Shown here: one piece after another, positions 12,340 to 26,393 of the stretch
Numbering within the stretch: the stretch's first letter is position 1
Layout of the letters: each line of letters begins with the position of its first letter
DNA from: Mactromeris polynyma
Taxonomy: Eukaryota > Mollusca > Bivalvia > Venerida > Mactridae
NCBI GenBank assembly: GCA_032209605.1
Contig: JASFXZ010000004.1
Span: 36,676,401-36,740,400, forward strand
Length of the DNA: 64,000 nt
Direction of reading: 5' to 3'
The notes under the pieces: generated by a model
What the model saw: only the letters and a program-made list of their open reading frames with translations
Databases searched by the model: none
What the model was told of the DNA's origin: nothing
Translations under genes and position numbers: made by a program

Positions 12340-12920
12340 TCTGTGAAGTTTGCTGTTAGTTGTTAGTTGTTAATTCTGATGTTCGTTCCCGAATACACAG
12401 CTATTAGTTGTTAGTTTAGATGTTCATTCGAACAAACATAGCCAGAAGTTAGATTTGAGTTCGGATATGATGGAATGAATACACATCCATTGTTGTTAGT
12501 TCAAATGTTTATTCGAATAATATTATGATGTAGCGAATACACAGCTAGTAGTTGTTAGTTATTCGAAAAAGACATGGCCAGAAGTTATATGTGAGTGCGG
12601 ATATGATGGAATGAATACACAGCTTTTATTTGTGAGTTCAGATGTTTATTCGCATAATATTATGATGTAGCGAATACACAACTAGTAAATGGTAGTTCAG
12701 ATGTTTATTCGATAAAACATTGTCATAAGTTAGATGTGAGTTCGGATATGATGTAACAAATACAACGCTATTAATTGTGAGTTCAGATGTTTATTCGCAC
12801 ATGATGCTGCGAATACATAGCTAGACGTTGTTAGTTCAGATGTTTATTCGAAAAAGCCAGAAGTTAGGTTTGACTTTGGATATGTTGTTGCGAATGTACA
12901 GCTGTTTGTTGGTAAAATTT
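12340..12920 (+). repeat. Composite tandem repeat, left arm
   Basis: Alternating related submotifs of about 65-80 bp each contain TTCAGATGTTTATTCG and GAATACACAGCTA, giving a composite unit near 140 bp. The arm starts exactly where KvB1 exon 3 is truncated and continues, degraded, at 16,560-16,720 beyond the LINE. Reverse-complement copies lie at 17,390-17,880. Confidence 0.75.
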
Positions 12921-12921
12921 C

Positions 12922-15900
12922 TGTAACAAAGATAGAAAATATAGAAAAAACTGTCAATTCAATACACTTAAAAATGGACGAACTTGAAACTAAAGTACGG
13001 AAAATTGATCAAAGGGTGAATGATGTTGAAAAAGCTAGCTCGTTTATCAGTGACAAATATGAAATTCAAACCAATGAACTTAAAACTACCAAAGAAGAAG
13101 TGAAACAACTTGAAAAATCATGAAACGTTTTACATACTGAAATTAAAACGCTAGAAAAAGAAAAAATCCACATGAACAGCAAAATCTCAGACCTAGAATT
13201 TCGATCCATGAGAGAAAATCTTATCTTCTATGGCATCCCAGAACAACCAACGATAATGCCCGGAATATCCGCTCCACACGAAGATATAACGACTGAAAAT
13301 GAGGAAATAGCATCCATACATCTAAACTGTGAACAACTTGTCAAGAAGTTCATCAAGGATAAACTGGATATTGATGCAAGCAGCATGATATTTGATCGCG
13401 TCCACAGAATGGGTAACAAAACGTACTCAAACAAACCACGACCAATAATTGCAAAATTCCACTACTTCAGTGACCGTGAAAACATCAGACAAAAATCATA
13501 TGACGTCAAAGACCAGCTTAAAACAACTAACCATGGGGTCGGAATTCAACTCCAAAAGGAATGGCGAGATGCTCGCAAGGAACTTTATCCAGTGCTACAA
13601 CAAGAAAAAAAGAATGGAAAATCTGTGAAATTCGTTGGAGATAAATTATACATCAATGGAAACCTTTTAATCGGAAACGGTCGATTACATTCCGATGCCA
13701 ATATTGGTGAATATACATTCTTAAATACAAACGGCGCGAGTGTTGTAGATTACTTCATTCTAAACAGAGAATATTTTGACCATATTAAAGATTTTAAAAT
13801 TATGCTTCCCAATGAATCGTCTGACCATTGTGCATTAAATATATGTATTGAGCGTACCCGCCCACCAAATGTACCACGTGACGAAAATACCACGCACGAA
13901 CAATTTATATCGTGGGACGAATCGCGGATTAATACGTTTCGACTAAAACTATTAAATAATAGTGATACACTACAGCAATTGATACGTAATATAAACAATC
14001 GTAGTATTGACGAATCTGTCCATTCATTCATACAATTTATGCAAATCAATGCGTTTAGTGTATTTGGAAAAGAACGTAAACAAAACTCAACATTTCGAAC
14101 AAAAAGGAAACGCAGCGGGCAAAAACAATGGTTTAATAAAGAATGTTACGAAGCAAGAAAATGTTACAATACCGCACGGAATATATTTAATAGAAATAAA
14201 TCAATTGAAAAAATAGAATAAATTTATTTGATAAAAAACGACACTATACTAAAGTGAAGCATAGATATAAAACGCGTTTCGTAAAACAAGAAGTTGAACG
14301 AATAACGCAATTAGCAAAGACTTGTCCGAAATCATTTTGGAAAAACGTAAGAACACAATATAAAAATATTAATGTAAATTCGAATAAACTTAATATTGAC
14401 GACATGTTCGTCCATTTCAATAATTTATATGGAATTGAAACAAATGTACAACAAAATCATGATGACAATGAAAATTTAAATCAATTTGATGACGATTTAG
14501 ACGCAGAATTTACGCTTACTGAACTTAATTGTGCAATTTTTGCCCAAAATAATTCAAAAAGTCCAGGTACTGATCAATTGATATCTGAGATTTTTAAAAA
14601 CTCTTATGATATTTTTTCACCCTTTTTAATTAAATTATATAACAAAATATTCCTAGATGGTGAATTTCCACAAAGTTGGGGAGAGGGAATAATTATACCC
14701 ATTTTCAAGGGAGGTAACCCAGATGAAGCAAAAAACTACAGAGGTATTACATTAAACAACATTATATCAAAAATTTATTCGAAATTATTAGTAAATCGAC
14801 TAACAAAATGGACAGAAAAACACGAAAAACTCATTGATAACCAATTTGGCTTCCAAAAACATAAGTCTACAGTAGATTGCATCTTCATTTTACATACAAT
14901 TATTTCCAAAACATTGGCAAGCAAAAAGAAATTATATGTTGCTTTTCTTGATTGGGAGAAAATGTTCGATAGGATAAATAGAACATATTTATGGCAGAAA
15001 TTATTAAATGAAGACATAAGCTCGAAATTTGTGACAGCTTTTAAATCCATGTATGATAGAGTTAAATCCTATGTACTCCATAATAATACCAAATCGGAAT
15101 ACATCAACTCAAATATAGGAGTAAAACAGGGTGACCCAGCTAGTAGTTTGTTGTGCCTCATATTCTTAAACGACATTTTAAATAACATCAATTGTAGCAT
15201 AAATGGCATTCTTCAAATAGACGAACTACAGGTTTTCTTATTATTATTTGCAGATGACGCTTTTTATTCTCACACGATCCAAAATCTTTACAGTCAATGC
15301 TTAATGACATAGAAACATACTGCAATACATGGGAACTACGCCTAAATGTAAATAAAACAAAAATAATGATCTTTGAGAATGGTCGTCATACTCATTATGA
15401 CTTTTATCTTTCTAATTCACAAAGCGAAGTAGTTAAATCATTTAAATATTTAGGAGTTCATCTATATAAAAACGGTAACTGGAATCGTACCCAAAAAAAT
15501 ATTGCACAGCATGCATCCTTTGCACTTCATAATCTCTTTACTGTCTACAACCAATTAGATTTACCAATAGGACAAAAAATAAAATTATTTGATTAAATTG
15601 TTGCACCTGTTTTAAATTATGGGGCTGAAATCTGGGGATATCATGAGGCAAAAGACATTGAAATTATTCACTCTAAATTTTGTCGAAAAATACTATGTGT
15701 CAAAAGATCTACTAACCTCAATGCAATTTACGGAGAAATTGGTCGAACTCCAATGTCTATTAGACGAAAATGTATAATAATTAAATATTGGTTAAAAATA
15801 TTAAAGTTAGATAACCGCTCATTATTCAAAACATATAATATGCTTAAAACAGATGTAGATAATGGTTGTGTATATAATAATTGGGCGTTTCAAGTAAAAC

Positions 15901-16552
15901 GTATTATTGATGAATGTGGGTTATCATTTATATGGCTAAACCAATATGAAATATCAATTAATTATAACCAATTAAAACAAAGAATATTAGATATGTATTA
16001 TCAAGGTTGGTACTCATCAATTAATAACTCAGGACGCTTAAATACATACTGTTTATTTAAACATTCATTTTCGTTGGAACTATATTTTAACTTCATTAAA
16101 AACAAAAAATTCAGAATAGCTCTAACCAAATTTCGAACTTCTTCTCATGACTTGGAAATTGAACGCGGAAGATATCAAAATCAACCTAAAAATCAAAGAA
16201 TTTGTAATTATTGTAACTTAAATATGATAGAAAATGAATATCACTTCTTACTTATCTGTCCAAAATACAGAAATCTTAGAATTCAATACTTAAAACGCTA
16301 TTATTACACCTGGCCAAATATACAGAAATTTACGAATCTTATGTGCGGAAATCCAAAAACTACCTGTAATCTTGCGAAATTTATTTACTTTGCCAATTTA
16401 TGTAGAAATCAAACAAATGTATGAAAATGATGTAAAATTTGTATGCTCTTTGAAAATCCATGTATTTCTTCTACATGTTGTATAGAATAGATTATTGTTT
16501 GCTATAAACATTGTAATATGTTTTATGCAATAAATGATATTGTATTGTACTT
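12922..16552 (+). mobile_element. Dead APE-type LINE (non-LTR retrotransposon), internally deleted
   Basis: The left part (12,922 to about 13,670) is an ORF1 with an N-terminal coiled coil and an RNA-binding region starting RENLIFYGIPE. It runs in frame straight into the end of an AP endonuclease (NGRLHSD, SDHCALN), so most of the endonuclease is missing. Reverse transcriptase follows: YRGITLNN near 14,740, FLDWEKMFDR near 14,946, VKQGDP near 15,123 and catalytic FADD near 15,250. The tail has a CX2C...HX4C zinc-like motif near 16,200-16,262 and ends at a TGA at 16,424. Lesions are a TGA at 13,121, a 1-nt shift near 14,210, a 1-nt deletion just after FADDA and a TAA at 15,594. The 3' end is near 16,552. 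The clade (Nimb/I-like or L1/Tx1-like) is unresolved. Confidence 0.88.
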
Positions 16553-17389
16553 AAGATGTTCGTATTCACAGCAGTTTGTGGTTTATTTAGAAGTTAATTC
16601 AAGAATTCAGAGATAGAAGCAAGATGTCAGTTCGAATATAAAGTATTCACACCTGTTAGTTGTTAGTCTGTACGTTAGATCTCGTACTCGAATTCATTGC
16701 CAGATAATAGTTTAGACCGAAATAAACTGCATTTCAGTGCGTCGGTCTCGATATGATTTTGCTTATCATAAAACTCTAAGTAACATAATTTATTACCGAA
16801 AAACAAATGCCTGTTTCTAAATTTTTGGAATGTTATTGAATTTCATCATAAGATTTAGCAACAGCTCACCATCACCAAACATGACAGTAAAATTTGTGTG
16901 AGTTCAAATAACATCATATTATGTGGCGGGGAATTTCATAGCGACAGTTTGATCCGTATGTATAATCGTCTCCCAGATGAGAGAAATTATGTTGGAAAAG
17001 TAGTCAGTCGTTTGCAGTGAGGACATCAAGTGACTGTCCGCCTGTACAAAGTTCAATTGTCGCTGAAGATGGAGGTAAAACCCAACAAAACAAATCAAAA
17101 TGTTTCGTAAATGTTCGATAGAAATTTGAAAACGCCACATGGCTAACTTGGTTGTTATTTAAACCTAAAAAATAATCAATAAAAAGCGAATGAGAGGAAA
17201 GAGAGACAATATTAAGAATTTTAATACAAAGCATTTGTTTTTTGGCAATATATTATGGTACCCACAGTTTTATAATAAACAAACACAAATCGAAACCCGC
17301 GCACTAAAATACAGTTTATTACGGTCTTCAATAATATCTGGCTATGAATACGAAACCTAAAGTGCCACTTTTAAAACAACTGACGGCTG
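16553..17389. other. Degraded repeat plus unassigned AT-rich DNA
   Basis: About 16,560-16,720 continues the composite tandem repeat in plus orientation. The remainder shows no gene or recognisable element. Confidence 0.4.
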
Positions 17390-17880
17390 TACATTCGCCA
17401 TTTCATATCCGAACTCACATCTAACTTATGTCTATGCATTTTCGAATAAACATCTGGACTAACAACTAATAACTTTGTATTCATTCCATCATATCCGAAC
17501 TCACATATAAATTCTGGCAATGTTTTTTTCGAATAAACATTAGGACTAATATTTACTACCTGTGTATTCGCTACATCATGTGCGAATAAACATCTGAATT
17601 CACAACTAACCTTGTAAGGCGCGGACTCGCTACCATCTGAGCTATCAAGGCTGTTAGTTTAATGAAATCAATATCACAATAAATAGTTTTGCTAGTTATT
17701 TGATTTACCTATTTTGATCAATAAAGGTAGTCAAACAATATAAACATAGCTTGACGTCACTCTCAGCTGATCGTGGTATACTTATAGCTGTGCATTCGCT
17801 ACATCCTATGCGAATAAACATCTGAACTCACAACTAATAGCTGTGTATTAATTCCATCATATCCGAACTTCCTGGCTTGA
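17390..17880 (-). repeat. Composite tandem repeat, inverted right arm
   Basis: Reverse-complement copies of the 12,340-12,920 repeat lie at 17,395-17,605 and 17,765-17,875, with motifs such as CGAATAAACATCTGAA and TCCATCATATCCGAACT. They are separated by a short tRNA-like segment and AT-rich sequence. Together with the left arm they form an inverted pair around the LINE. Confidence 0.7.
17606..17665 (-). repeat. tRNA-like SINE head fragment
   Basis: On the minus strand a tRNA-like 5' half is readable (GATAGCTCAGATGGTAG, A box, then an anticodon-arm-like segment). No B box follows, so it is a truncated SINE head, not a tRNA gene. Confidence 0.4.
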
Positions 17881-18115
17881 GAAGATTGGCTATACATTTG
17901 ATGGGTATAATAGTTATACTGTCTATTAGAGACCATGTCGATTTCTTACCAAATTTCTGTTGTGTCCTTGAGTATGACTTCCTGTTGACAATCATTGAGG
18001 ACATTCTATAAGCGATGTAAAATTTCCCTTTGTTTCATACAATATATGCAATCAAATTCTCTTTCTTACCAAACCAAATACACGGTTACTGGAATCAGTT
18101 ATTATTCTATTTCAG

Positions 18116-20300
18116 CCTGATGCATGCAGTTGACTGGCATCCAACAATTTTATCTGCCGTGGGCATTGGGGCAGGTAGTGTACATTTCATTTCTTTTAAA
18201 CAGCAGACCATGACTCCTTAAAGTTATACTTATGTTATAGTTGCCAATGTGACGTATCTGCACGGCACGAAGATTTTTCAAACATGCTCCAACCTATAAG
18301 ATATTTTCAAGCAAGCACATTGGACTCCATAACTTCAAAACTTAAATATTTACTCAGAGCACAATTAAATAGTGCAGATTAGTAATAGAACATACAATAT
18401 TATAGCTAACATTTTCAGTTTACAGTTTATTTACATATCTAAGTCATGCAAAACATGTCAACATGAGTACATAATATACAAAATACGAATACAATGGTAA
18501 AAAAGCAATTACAATTAGAAACTCAAAGCCTCATGCACAAGAAACACAATTGTGTACAATACATATATGTTAAACAAATATTTCGGAAGTTTTTTTTATT
18601 GACATTTTTTTTTTAAAATGTTTACAAGAAAAATATGCTATTTGCGGATGTTTAAGGTATAGCATGAATTAAATTTGCAAATAGTGTCTTTATTAAGTAC
18701 ACAAAGTTTCCCAGTTTTTATCATTTATATTTTTTATTTTCAGATCCATCTTTAGATGGTATATCTTTATGGGACGCAATCAGTACAGGTGGCGAGGGAA
18801 ACATAATTCATTAACAACTTGGATGACACCAATCCTGCCCCTCATGGTCATGCCGCTATCAGGTTGAAATACATATATGTATATGTGTGATATAGGTATG
18901 GTCCCATCCTCCGGGTGCTTTCTTCATGAAAGCATAAGGCGTCGATTTTCGTCTATTTTTGTATACTTCCACATAAAAATGGGCCTCATGTGTATATGTA
19001 TATGGTGATATATAAAATATGGATGACAATGGTATACATACATGCTGGTTTCAACTATTCTATACATCGATGAGATGGGAGAACCAATGTCCCTGTGCAA
19101 CAAGCTCGTTCTGACCAGCTTACTCGTCGGCGAGGAACTGACAACGATATTAACTGAATAAGAGGTGGAGGAAAATTCTGTAAATTTTATTCAAATCATC
19201 ACAGAGAACAAACATATCTGTCAGACATTGAGCTCACTACTGACAAATTACCAGTGATGCACGAATGAACTAACTGGTCAGACGTAAAACAAACACAAAA
19301 TTGCATTAATATAATATGATAATGATATTAATTTAGTTCAGAGGTCTTTGATATGTAATTTAATATTTTAATTACGTGACATACTTTCTAGAATGGGTGA
19401 CTATAAGTTGCTTGCCGGAAACACAGGAATGTTCAATGACTGGTACCCACCGGATCGAGACTACATTTAAGAACAACTAGTAGAAACAACAACATTAGAA
19501 GAAAGAGCTAAATCTGGTAACGAATCATATTACAAAGCTGTTTAACTTGAAGGGTAGATTTATGTGTTGTGTCCCATCTTGTCTTTGTATTGTTTGCATG
19601 GACGTTTCTTTCTTTCAAACCTCTATGTGCCTTTTCGTTAGCATGTCACAGTGTATCTAATATTTCTGCTCGACTGTTTCATTCATTTTTACATAATATT
19701 ATTACAGCAACTTGTCTTTAAATGCAAATATCATTGACTTGCGACTTTTAGAATTCAATCATCAGAAGATATATAATCTAAGCTATCTCAAATCTCTGTA
19801 TACAGCTCACTTGACTGCTTTGTCGTACTCATGTTTTATGCATGTTGTTTAACTTTCGATCACTGTCCAATCAATAAGAATCAATTGTATGTCAACTGAT
19901 TAGCCTCATTCCCCAGACAATATTTCAACACAAGATACAACTATGCTTATACATGTATCAGGCTCTATTCAGCCAGTCCACAAACCATTGAATGCGTCAC
20001 GTCGAGTAAAGCCAATATCATTACGATACTGATCAATAGTTTGTCGATCAAGAGATTATTAAACCGACAATTTACATTATAGTTCATTATCTAATCAGCA
20101 TGTCACAATATGACCTAAGAGTGCATACATTGGCAGTCTATTTAAATTGCAGACGATCCAAACGAGTATTACGATCTAGCAGACGAGATGCCCGATATGG
20201 TCCAGAAATTACTGAATAGGATGATGGAGTATCACAAGCAATATGTTTTCGCTAAGAATCCCCCGGCATTTCGATTACGCCTGGTCGCCCAGATGGTGAA
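18116..20300 (+). pseudogene. Arylsulfatase B-like pseudogene, 3' half only
   Basis: Four exons with consistent phases and splice sites are readable: 18116-18174 (HAVDWHPTILSAVG), 18744-18862 (LDGISLWDAIS, then NLDDTNPAPHG after a shift), 19392-19516 (MGDYKLLAG, NDWYPP) and 20153 to about 20300 (DPNEYYDLA, MPDMVQKL, NRMMEYHKQ). In invertebrate arylsulfatases this order is the C-terminal part, after the catalytic cysteine region. Family members are lysosomal or secreted enzymes removing sulfate from sulfated glycans. Lesions are a 1-nt insertion giving TAA at 18,812, a TAA at 19,468, and a disturbed frame after AKNPP in the last exon. No catalytic N-terminal exons are seen upstream, and the 56-bp minisatellite starts right after the last exon. 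This is a translocated, dead gene fragment. The family call is strong from motif order; the exact member is unknown. Confidence 0.8.
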
Positions 20301-20485
20301 AGAAACCTGTGGAGTGAAAGATGAATACATACATTTCTGATACAGATACAAAACGTATGGATTGAATTACTTGAATTCCTAATACAGATACATTACGTAT
20401 GGATTGAATAAGTTAGAAATGGATACTTGAATTCCTGATACTGATACAACACGTATGGATTGAATTGGTGAAAGATGGGTACTTG

Positions 20486-23400
20486 AATTCCTGATACAGA
20501 TACAATACGTATGAATTGAATAAGCTAAAGATGGATACTTGAATTCCTGATACTGATACAATGCATATGGATTGAATAAGCTAAAGATGGATACTTGAAT
20601 TCCTGATACAGATACAATGCGTATGGATTGAATAAGCTAAAGATGGATACTTGAATTCCTGATACAGATACAATAGGTATGGATTAAATAAGCTAAAGAT
20701 GGATACTTGAATTCCTGATACAGATACAATGCGTATGGATTGAATAAGCTAAAGATGGATACTTGAATTCCTGATACAGATACAATGCGTATGGATTGAA
20801 TAAGCTAAAGATTGATACTTGAATTCCTGATACAGATACAATGCGTATGGATTGAATAAGCTAAAGATTGATACTTGAATTCCTGATACAGATACAATGC
20901 GTATGGGTTAAATAAGCTAAAGATGGATACTTGAATTCCTGATACAGATACAATACGTATGAATTGAATAAGCTAAAGATGGATACTTGAATTCCTGATA
21001 TCGATACAATACGTATGGGTTGAATAAGTGAGATATGGATACTTCAATTCCAGATACCGATACAATACGTCGTATGGATTGAATGAGTGAGAGATGGATA
21101 ATTGAATTCCTGATACAGATACAATACGTATGGATTGAATGAGTGAGAGATGGATAATTGAATTCCTGATACAGATACAACACGTATGGATTGAATGAGT
21201 GAAAGATTGATAATTGAATACCTGAAACAGATATAATACGTATAGATTGAATGAGTGAGAGATGGATAATTGAATACCTGATACAGATACAATGCGTATG
21301 GGTTGAATAAGTGAGAGATGGATACTTCAATTCCAAATACCGATACACTACGTCGTATGGATTGAATGAGTGAGAGATGGATAATTGAATTCCTGATACA
21401 GATACAATACGTATGGATTGAATGAGTGAAAGATTGATAATTGAATACCTGAAACAGATATAATACGTATGGATTGAATGAGTGAGAGATGGATAATTGA
21501 ATACCTGATACAGATACAATACGTATGGATTGAATGAGTGAGAGATGGATAATTGAATTCCTGATACAGATATAATACGTATGGATTGAATGAGTGAAAG
21601 ATTGATAATTGAATTCCTGATACAGATACAACACGTATGGATTGAGTGAGTGAAAGATTGATAATTGAATAACTGAAACAGATACAACACGTATGAATTG
21701 CACGGGTGAACGATGGATAATTGAATTCCAGATACAGATACAATACGTATGGATTGAATGAGTGAAAGATTGATAATTGAATTCCTGAAACAGACACAAC
21801 ACGTATGGATTGCACGGGTGAACGATGGATACTTGAATTCCTGATACAGATACAATACGTATGAATTAAATAAGTGAAAAATGGATAATTGAATTCCTGA
21901 TACAGATACAATACGTATGAATTGAATAAGTGAGATATGGATACTTAAATTCCTGATACAGATACAATACGTATGGATTGAATGAGTGAAAGATGGATAA
22001 TTGAATTCCTGATACAGATACCATGCGTATGGATTGAATGGGTGATATATCGATAATTGAATTCCTGATACAGATACAATGCGTATGGATTGAATGAGTG
22101 AGAGATGGATAATTGAATTCATGAAACAGATACAATGCGTATGGATTGAATGAGTGAAAGATGGATTATTGAATTCATGAAACAGATACAATACGTATGG
22201 ATTGAATAAGGCAGAGATGGATACTTGAATTCCTGAATCAGATACAATACGTATGGATTGAATAAGGCAGAGATGGATAATTGAATTCCAGATACAGATT
22301 CAATACGTATGTATTGAATAAGTGAGATATGGATACTTGAATTTCTGATACAGATACATTGCGTATGTATTTAATGATTGAAAGATGCAAACATGAATTC
22401 CAGATACTGATACAATACGTATGGGTTGAATAAGTGAAAGATTGATAATTGAATTCCAGATACAGATACAATACGTATGGATTGAATGAGTCAGAGATTG
22501 ATACTTCAATTCCGGATACTGATACAATACGTATGGAATGAATGAGAAAAGGATGAACATGATTTCCTGATACAGATACAATACGTATGGGTTGAATAAG
22601 TGAAAGATGGATAATTGAATTCCAGATACAGATACAATACGTATGGATTGAATGAGTGAGAGATGGATACATGAACTCCTGACACAGATACAGTACGTAT
22701 GGATTGAATGAGTGAAATATTGATAATTAAATTCATGAAACAGATACAACACGTATGAATTGCACGGGCGAGCGATGGATAATTGAATTCCAAATACAAT
22801 ACGTATGGATTGAATGAGTGAAAGATGGATAATTAAATTCCTGATACAGATATAATACGTATGGATTGAATGAGTGAGAGATGGATAATTGAATTCCTGA
22901 CACAGATATAATACGTATGGATTGAATGAGTGAGAGATGGATACATGAACTCCTGACACAGATACAGTACGTATGGATTGAATGAGTGAAATATTGATAA
23001 TTAAGTTCATGAAACAGAAACAACACGTATGAATTGCACGGGCGAGCGATGGATAATTGAATTCCAAATACAATACGTATGGATTGAATGAGTGAAAGAT
23101 GGATAATTAAATTCCTGATACAGATATAATACGTATGGATTGAATGAGTGAGAGATGGATAATTGAATTCCTGACACAGATATAATACGTATGGATTGAA
23201 TGAGTGAGAGATGGATACTTGAATTCCTGAAACAGATGCAATACGTATGGATTGAATAAGTGAGAGATGGATACTTGAATTCCTGATACAGATGCAATAC
23301 GTATGGATTGAATAAGGCAGAGATGGATACTTGAATTCCTGATACAGATACAACACTTATGGATTGCACGGGCGAGCGATGGATAATTGAATTCCAAATA

Positions 23401-26393
23401 CAATACGTATGGATTGAATGAGTGAAAGATGGATAATTAAATTCCTGATACAGATACAATACGTATGAATTGAATAAGCTAAAGATGGATACTTGAATTC
23501 CTGATACTGATACAATGCATATGGATTGAATAAGCTAAAGATGGATACTTGAATTCCTGATACAGATACAATGCGTATGGATTGAATAAGCTAAAGATGG
23601 ATACTTGAATTCCTGATACAGATACAATAGGTATGGATTAAATAAGCTAAAGATGGATACTTGAATTCCTGATACAGATACAATGCGTATGGATTGAATA
23701 AGCTAAAGATGGATACTTGAATTCCTGATACAGATACAATGCGTATGGATTGAATAAGCTAAAGATTGATACTTGAATTCCTGATACAGATACAATGCGT
23801 ATGGATTGAATAAGCTAAAGATTGATACTTGAATTCCTGATACAGATACAATGCGTATGGGTTAAATAAGCTAAAGATGGATACTTGAATTCCTGATACA
23901 GATACAATACGTATGAATTGAATAAGCTAAAGATGGATACTTGAATTCCTGATATCGATACAATACGTATGGGTTGAATAAGTGAGATATGGATACTTCA
24001 ATTCCAGATACCGATACAATACGTCGTATGGATTGAATGAGTGAGAGATGGATAATTGAATTCCTGATACAGATACAATACGTATGGATTGAATGAGTGA
24101 GAGATGGATAATTGAATTCCTGATACAGATACAACACGTATGGATTGAATGAGTGAAAGATTGATAATTGAATACCTGAAACAGATATAATACGTATAGA
24201 TTGAATGAGTGAGAGATGGATAATTGAATACCTGATACAGATACAATGCGTATGGGTTGAATAAGTGAGAGATGGATACTTCAATTCCAAATACCGATAC
24301 ACTACGTCGTATGGATTGAATGAGTGAGAGATGGATAATTGAATTCCTGATACAGATACAATACGTATGGATTGAATGAGTGAAAGATTGATAATTGAAT
24401 ACCTGAAACAGATATAATACGTATGGATTGAATGAGTGAGAGATGGATAATTGAATACCTGATACAGATACAATACGTATGGATTGAATGAGTGAGAGAT
24501 GGATAATTGAATTCCTGATACAGATATAATACGTATGGATTGAATGAGTGAAAGATTGATAATTGAATTCCTGATACAGATACAACACGTATGGATTGAG
24601 TGAGTGAAAGATTGATAATTGAATAACTGAAACAGATACAACACGTATGAATTGCACGGGTGAACGATGGATAATTGAATTCCAGATACAGATACAATAC
24701 GTATGGATTGAATGAGTGAAAGATTGATAATTGAATTCCTGAAACAGACACAACACGTATGGATTGCACGGGTGAACGATGGATACTTGAATTCCTGATA
24801 CAGATACAATACGTATGAATTAAATAAGTGAAAAATGGATAATTGAATTCCTGATACAGATACAATACGTATGAATTGAATAAGTGAGATATGGATACTT
24901 AAATTCCTGATACAGATACAATACGTATGGATTGAATGAGTGAAAGATGGATAATTGAATTCCTGATACAGATACCATGCGTATGGATTGAATGGGTGAT
25001 ATATCGATAATTGAATTCCTGATACAGATACAATGCGTATGGATTGAATGAGTGAGAGATGGATAATTGAATTCATGAAACAGATACAATGCGTATGGAT
25101 TGAATGAGTGAAAGATGGATTATTGAATTCATGAAACAGATACAATACGTATGGATTGAATAAGGCAGAGATGGATACTTGAATTCCTGAATCAGATACA
25201 ATACGTATGGATTGAATAAGGCAGAGATGGATAATTGAATTCCAGATACAGATTCAATACGTATGTATTGAATAAGTGAGATATGGATACTTGAATTTCT
25301 GATACAGATACATTGCGTATGTATTTAATGATTGAAAGATGCAAACATGAATTCCAGATACTGATACAATACGTATGGGTTGAATAAGTGAAAGATTGAT
25401 AATTGAATTCCAGATACAGATACAATACGTATGGATTGAATGAGTCAGAGATTGATACTTCAATTCCGGATACTGATACAATACGTATGGAATGAATGAG
25501 AAAAGGATGAACATGATTTCCTGATACAGATACAATACGTATGGGTTGAATAAGTGAAAGATGGATAATTGAATTCCAGATACAGATACAATACGTATGG
25601 ATTGAATGAGTGAGAGATGGATACATGAACTCCTGACACAGATACAGTACGTATGGATTGAATGAGTGAAATATTGATAATTAAATTCATGAAACAGATA
25701 CAACACGTATGAATTGCACGGGCGAGCGATGGATAATTGAATTCCAAATACAATACGTATGGATTGAATGAGTGAAAGATGGATAATTAAATTCCTGATA
25801 CAGATATAATACGTATGGATTGAATGAGTGAGAGATGGATAATTGAATTCCTGACACAGATATAATACGTATGGATTGAATGAGTGAGAGATGGATACAT
25901 GAACTCCTGACACAGATACAGTACGTATGGATTGAATGAGTGAAATATTGATAATTAAGTTCATGAAACAGATACAACACGTATGAATTGCACGGGCGAG
26001 CGATGGATAATTGAATTCCAAATACAATACGTATGGATTGAATGAGTGAAAGATGGATAATTAAATTCCTGATACAGATATAATACGTATGGATTGAATG
26101 AGTGAGAGATGGATAATTGAATTCCTGACACAGATATAATACGTATGGATTGAATGAGTGATAGATGGATACTTGAATTCCTGAAACAGATGCAATACGT
26201 ATGGATTGAATAAGTGAGAGATGGATACTTGAATTCCTGATACAGATGCAATACGTATGGATTGAATAAGGCAGAGATGGATACTTGAATTCCTGATACA
26301 GATACAACACTTATGGATTGCACGGGCGAGCGATGGATAATTGAATTCCAAATACAATACGTATGGATTGAATGAGTGAAAGATGGATAATTA
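20486..26393. repeat. Higher-order tandem duplication, 2 x 2,954 bp
   Basis: The segment about 20,486-23,439 repeats at 23,440-26,393 at an offset of 2,954 bp. Spurious frames inside are identical between halves (for example 20,917-22,191 and 23,871-25,145), with only a few substitutions seen overall. This implies a very recent unequal exchange, or an assembly duplication. Confidence 0.88.
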
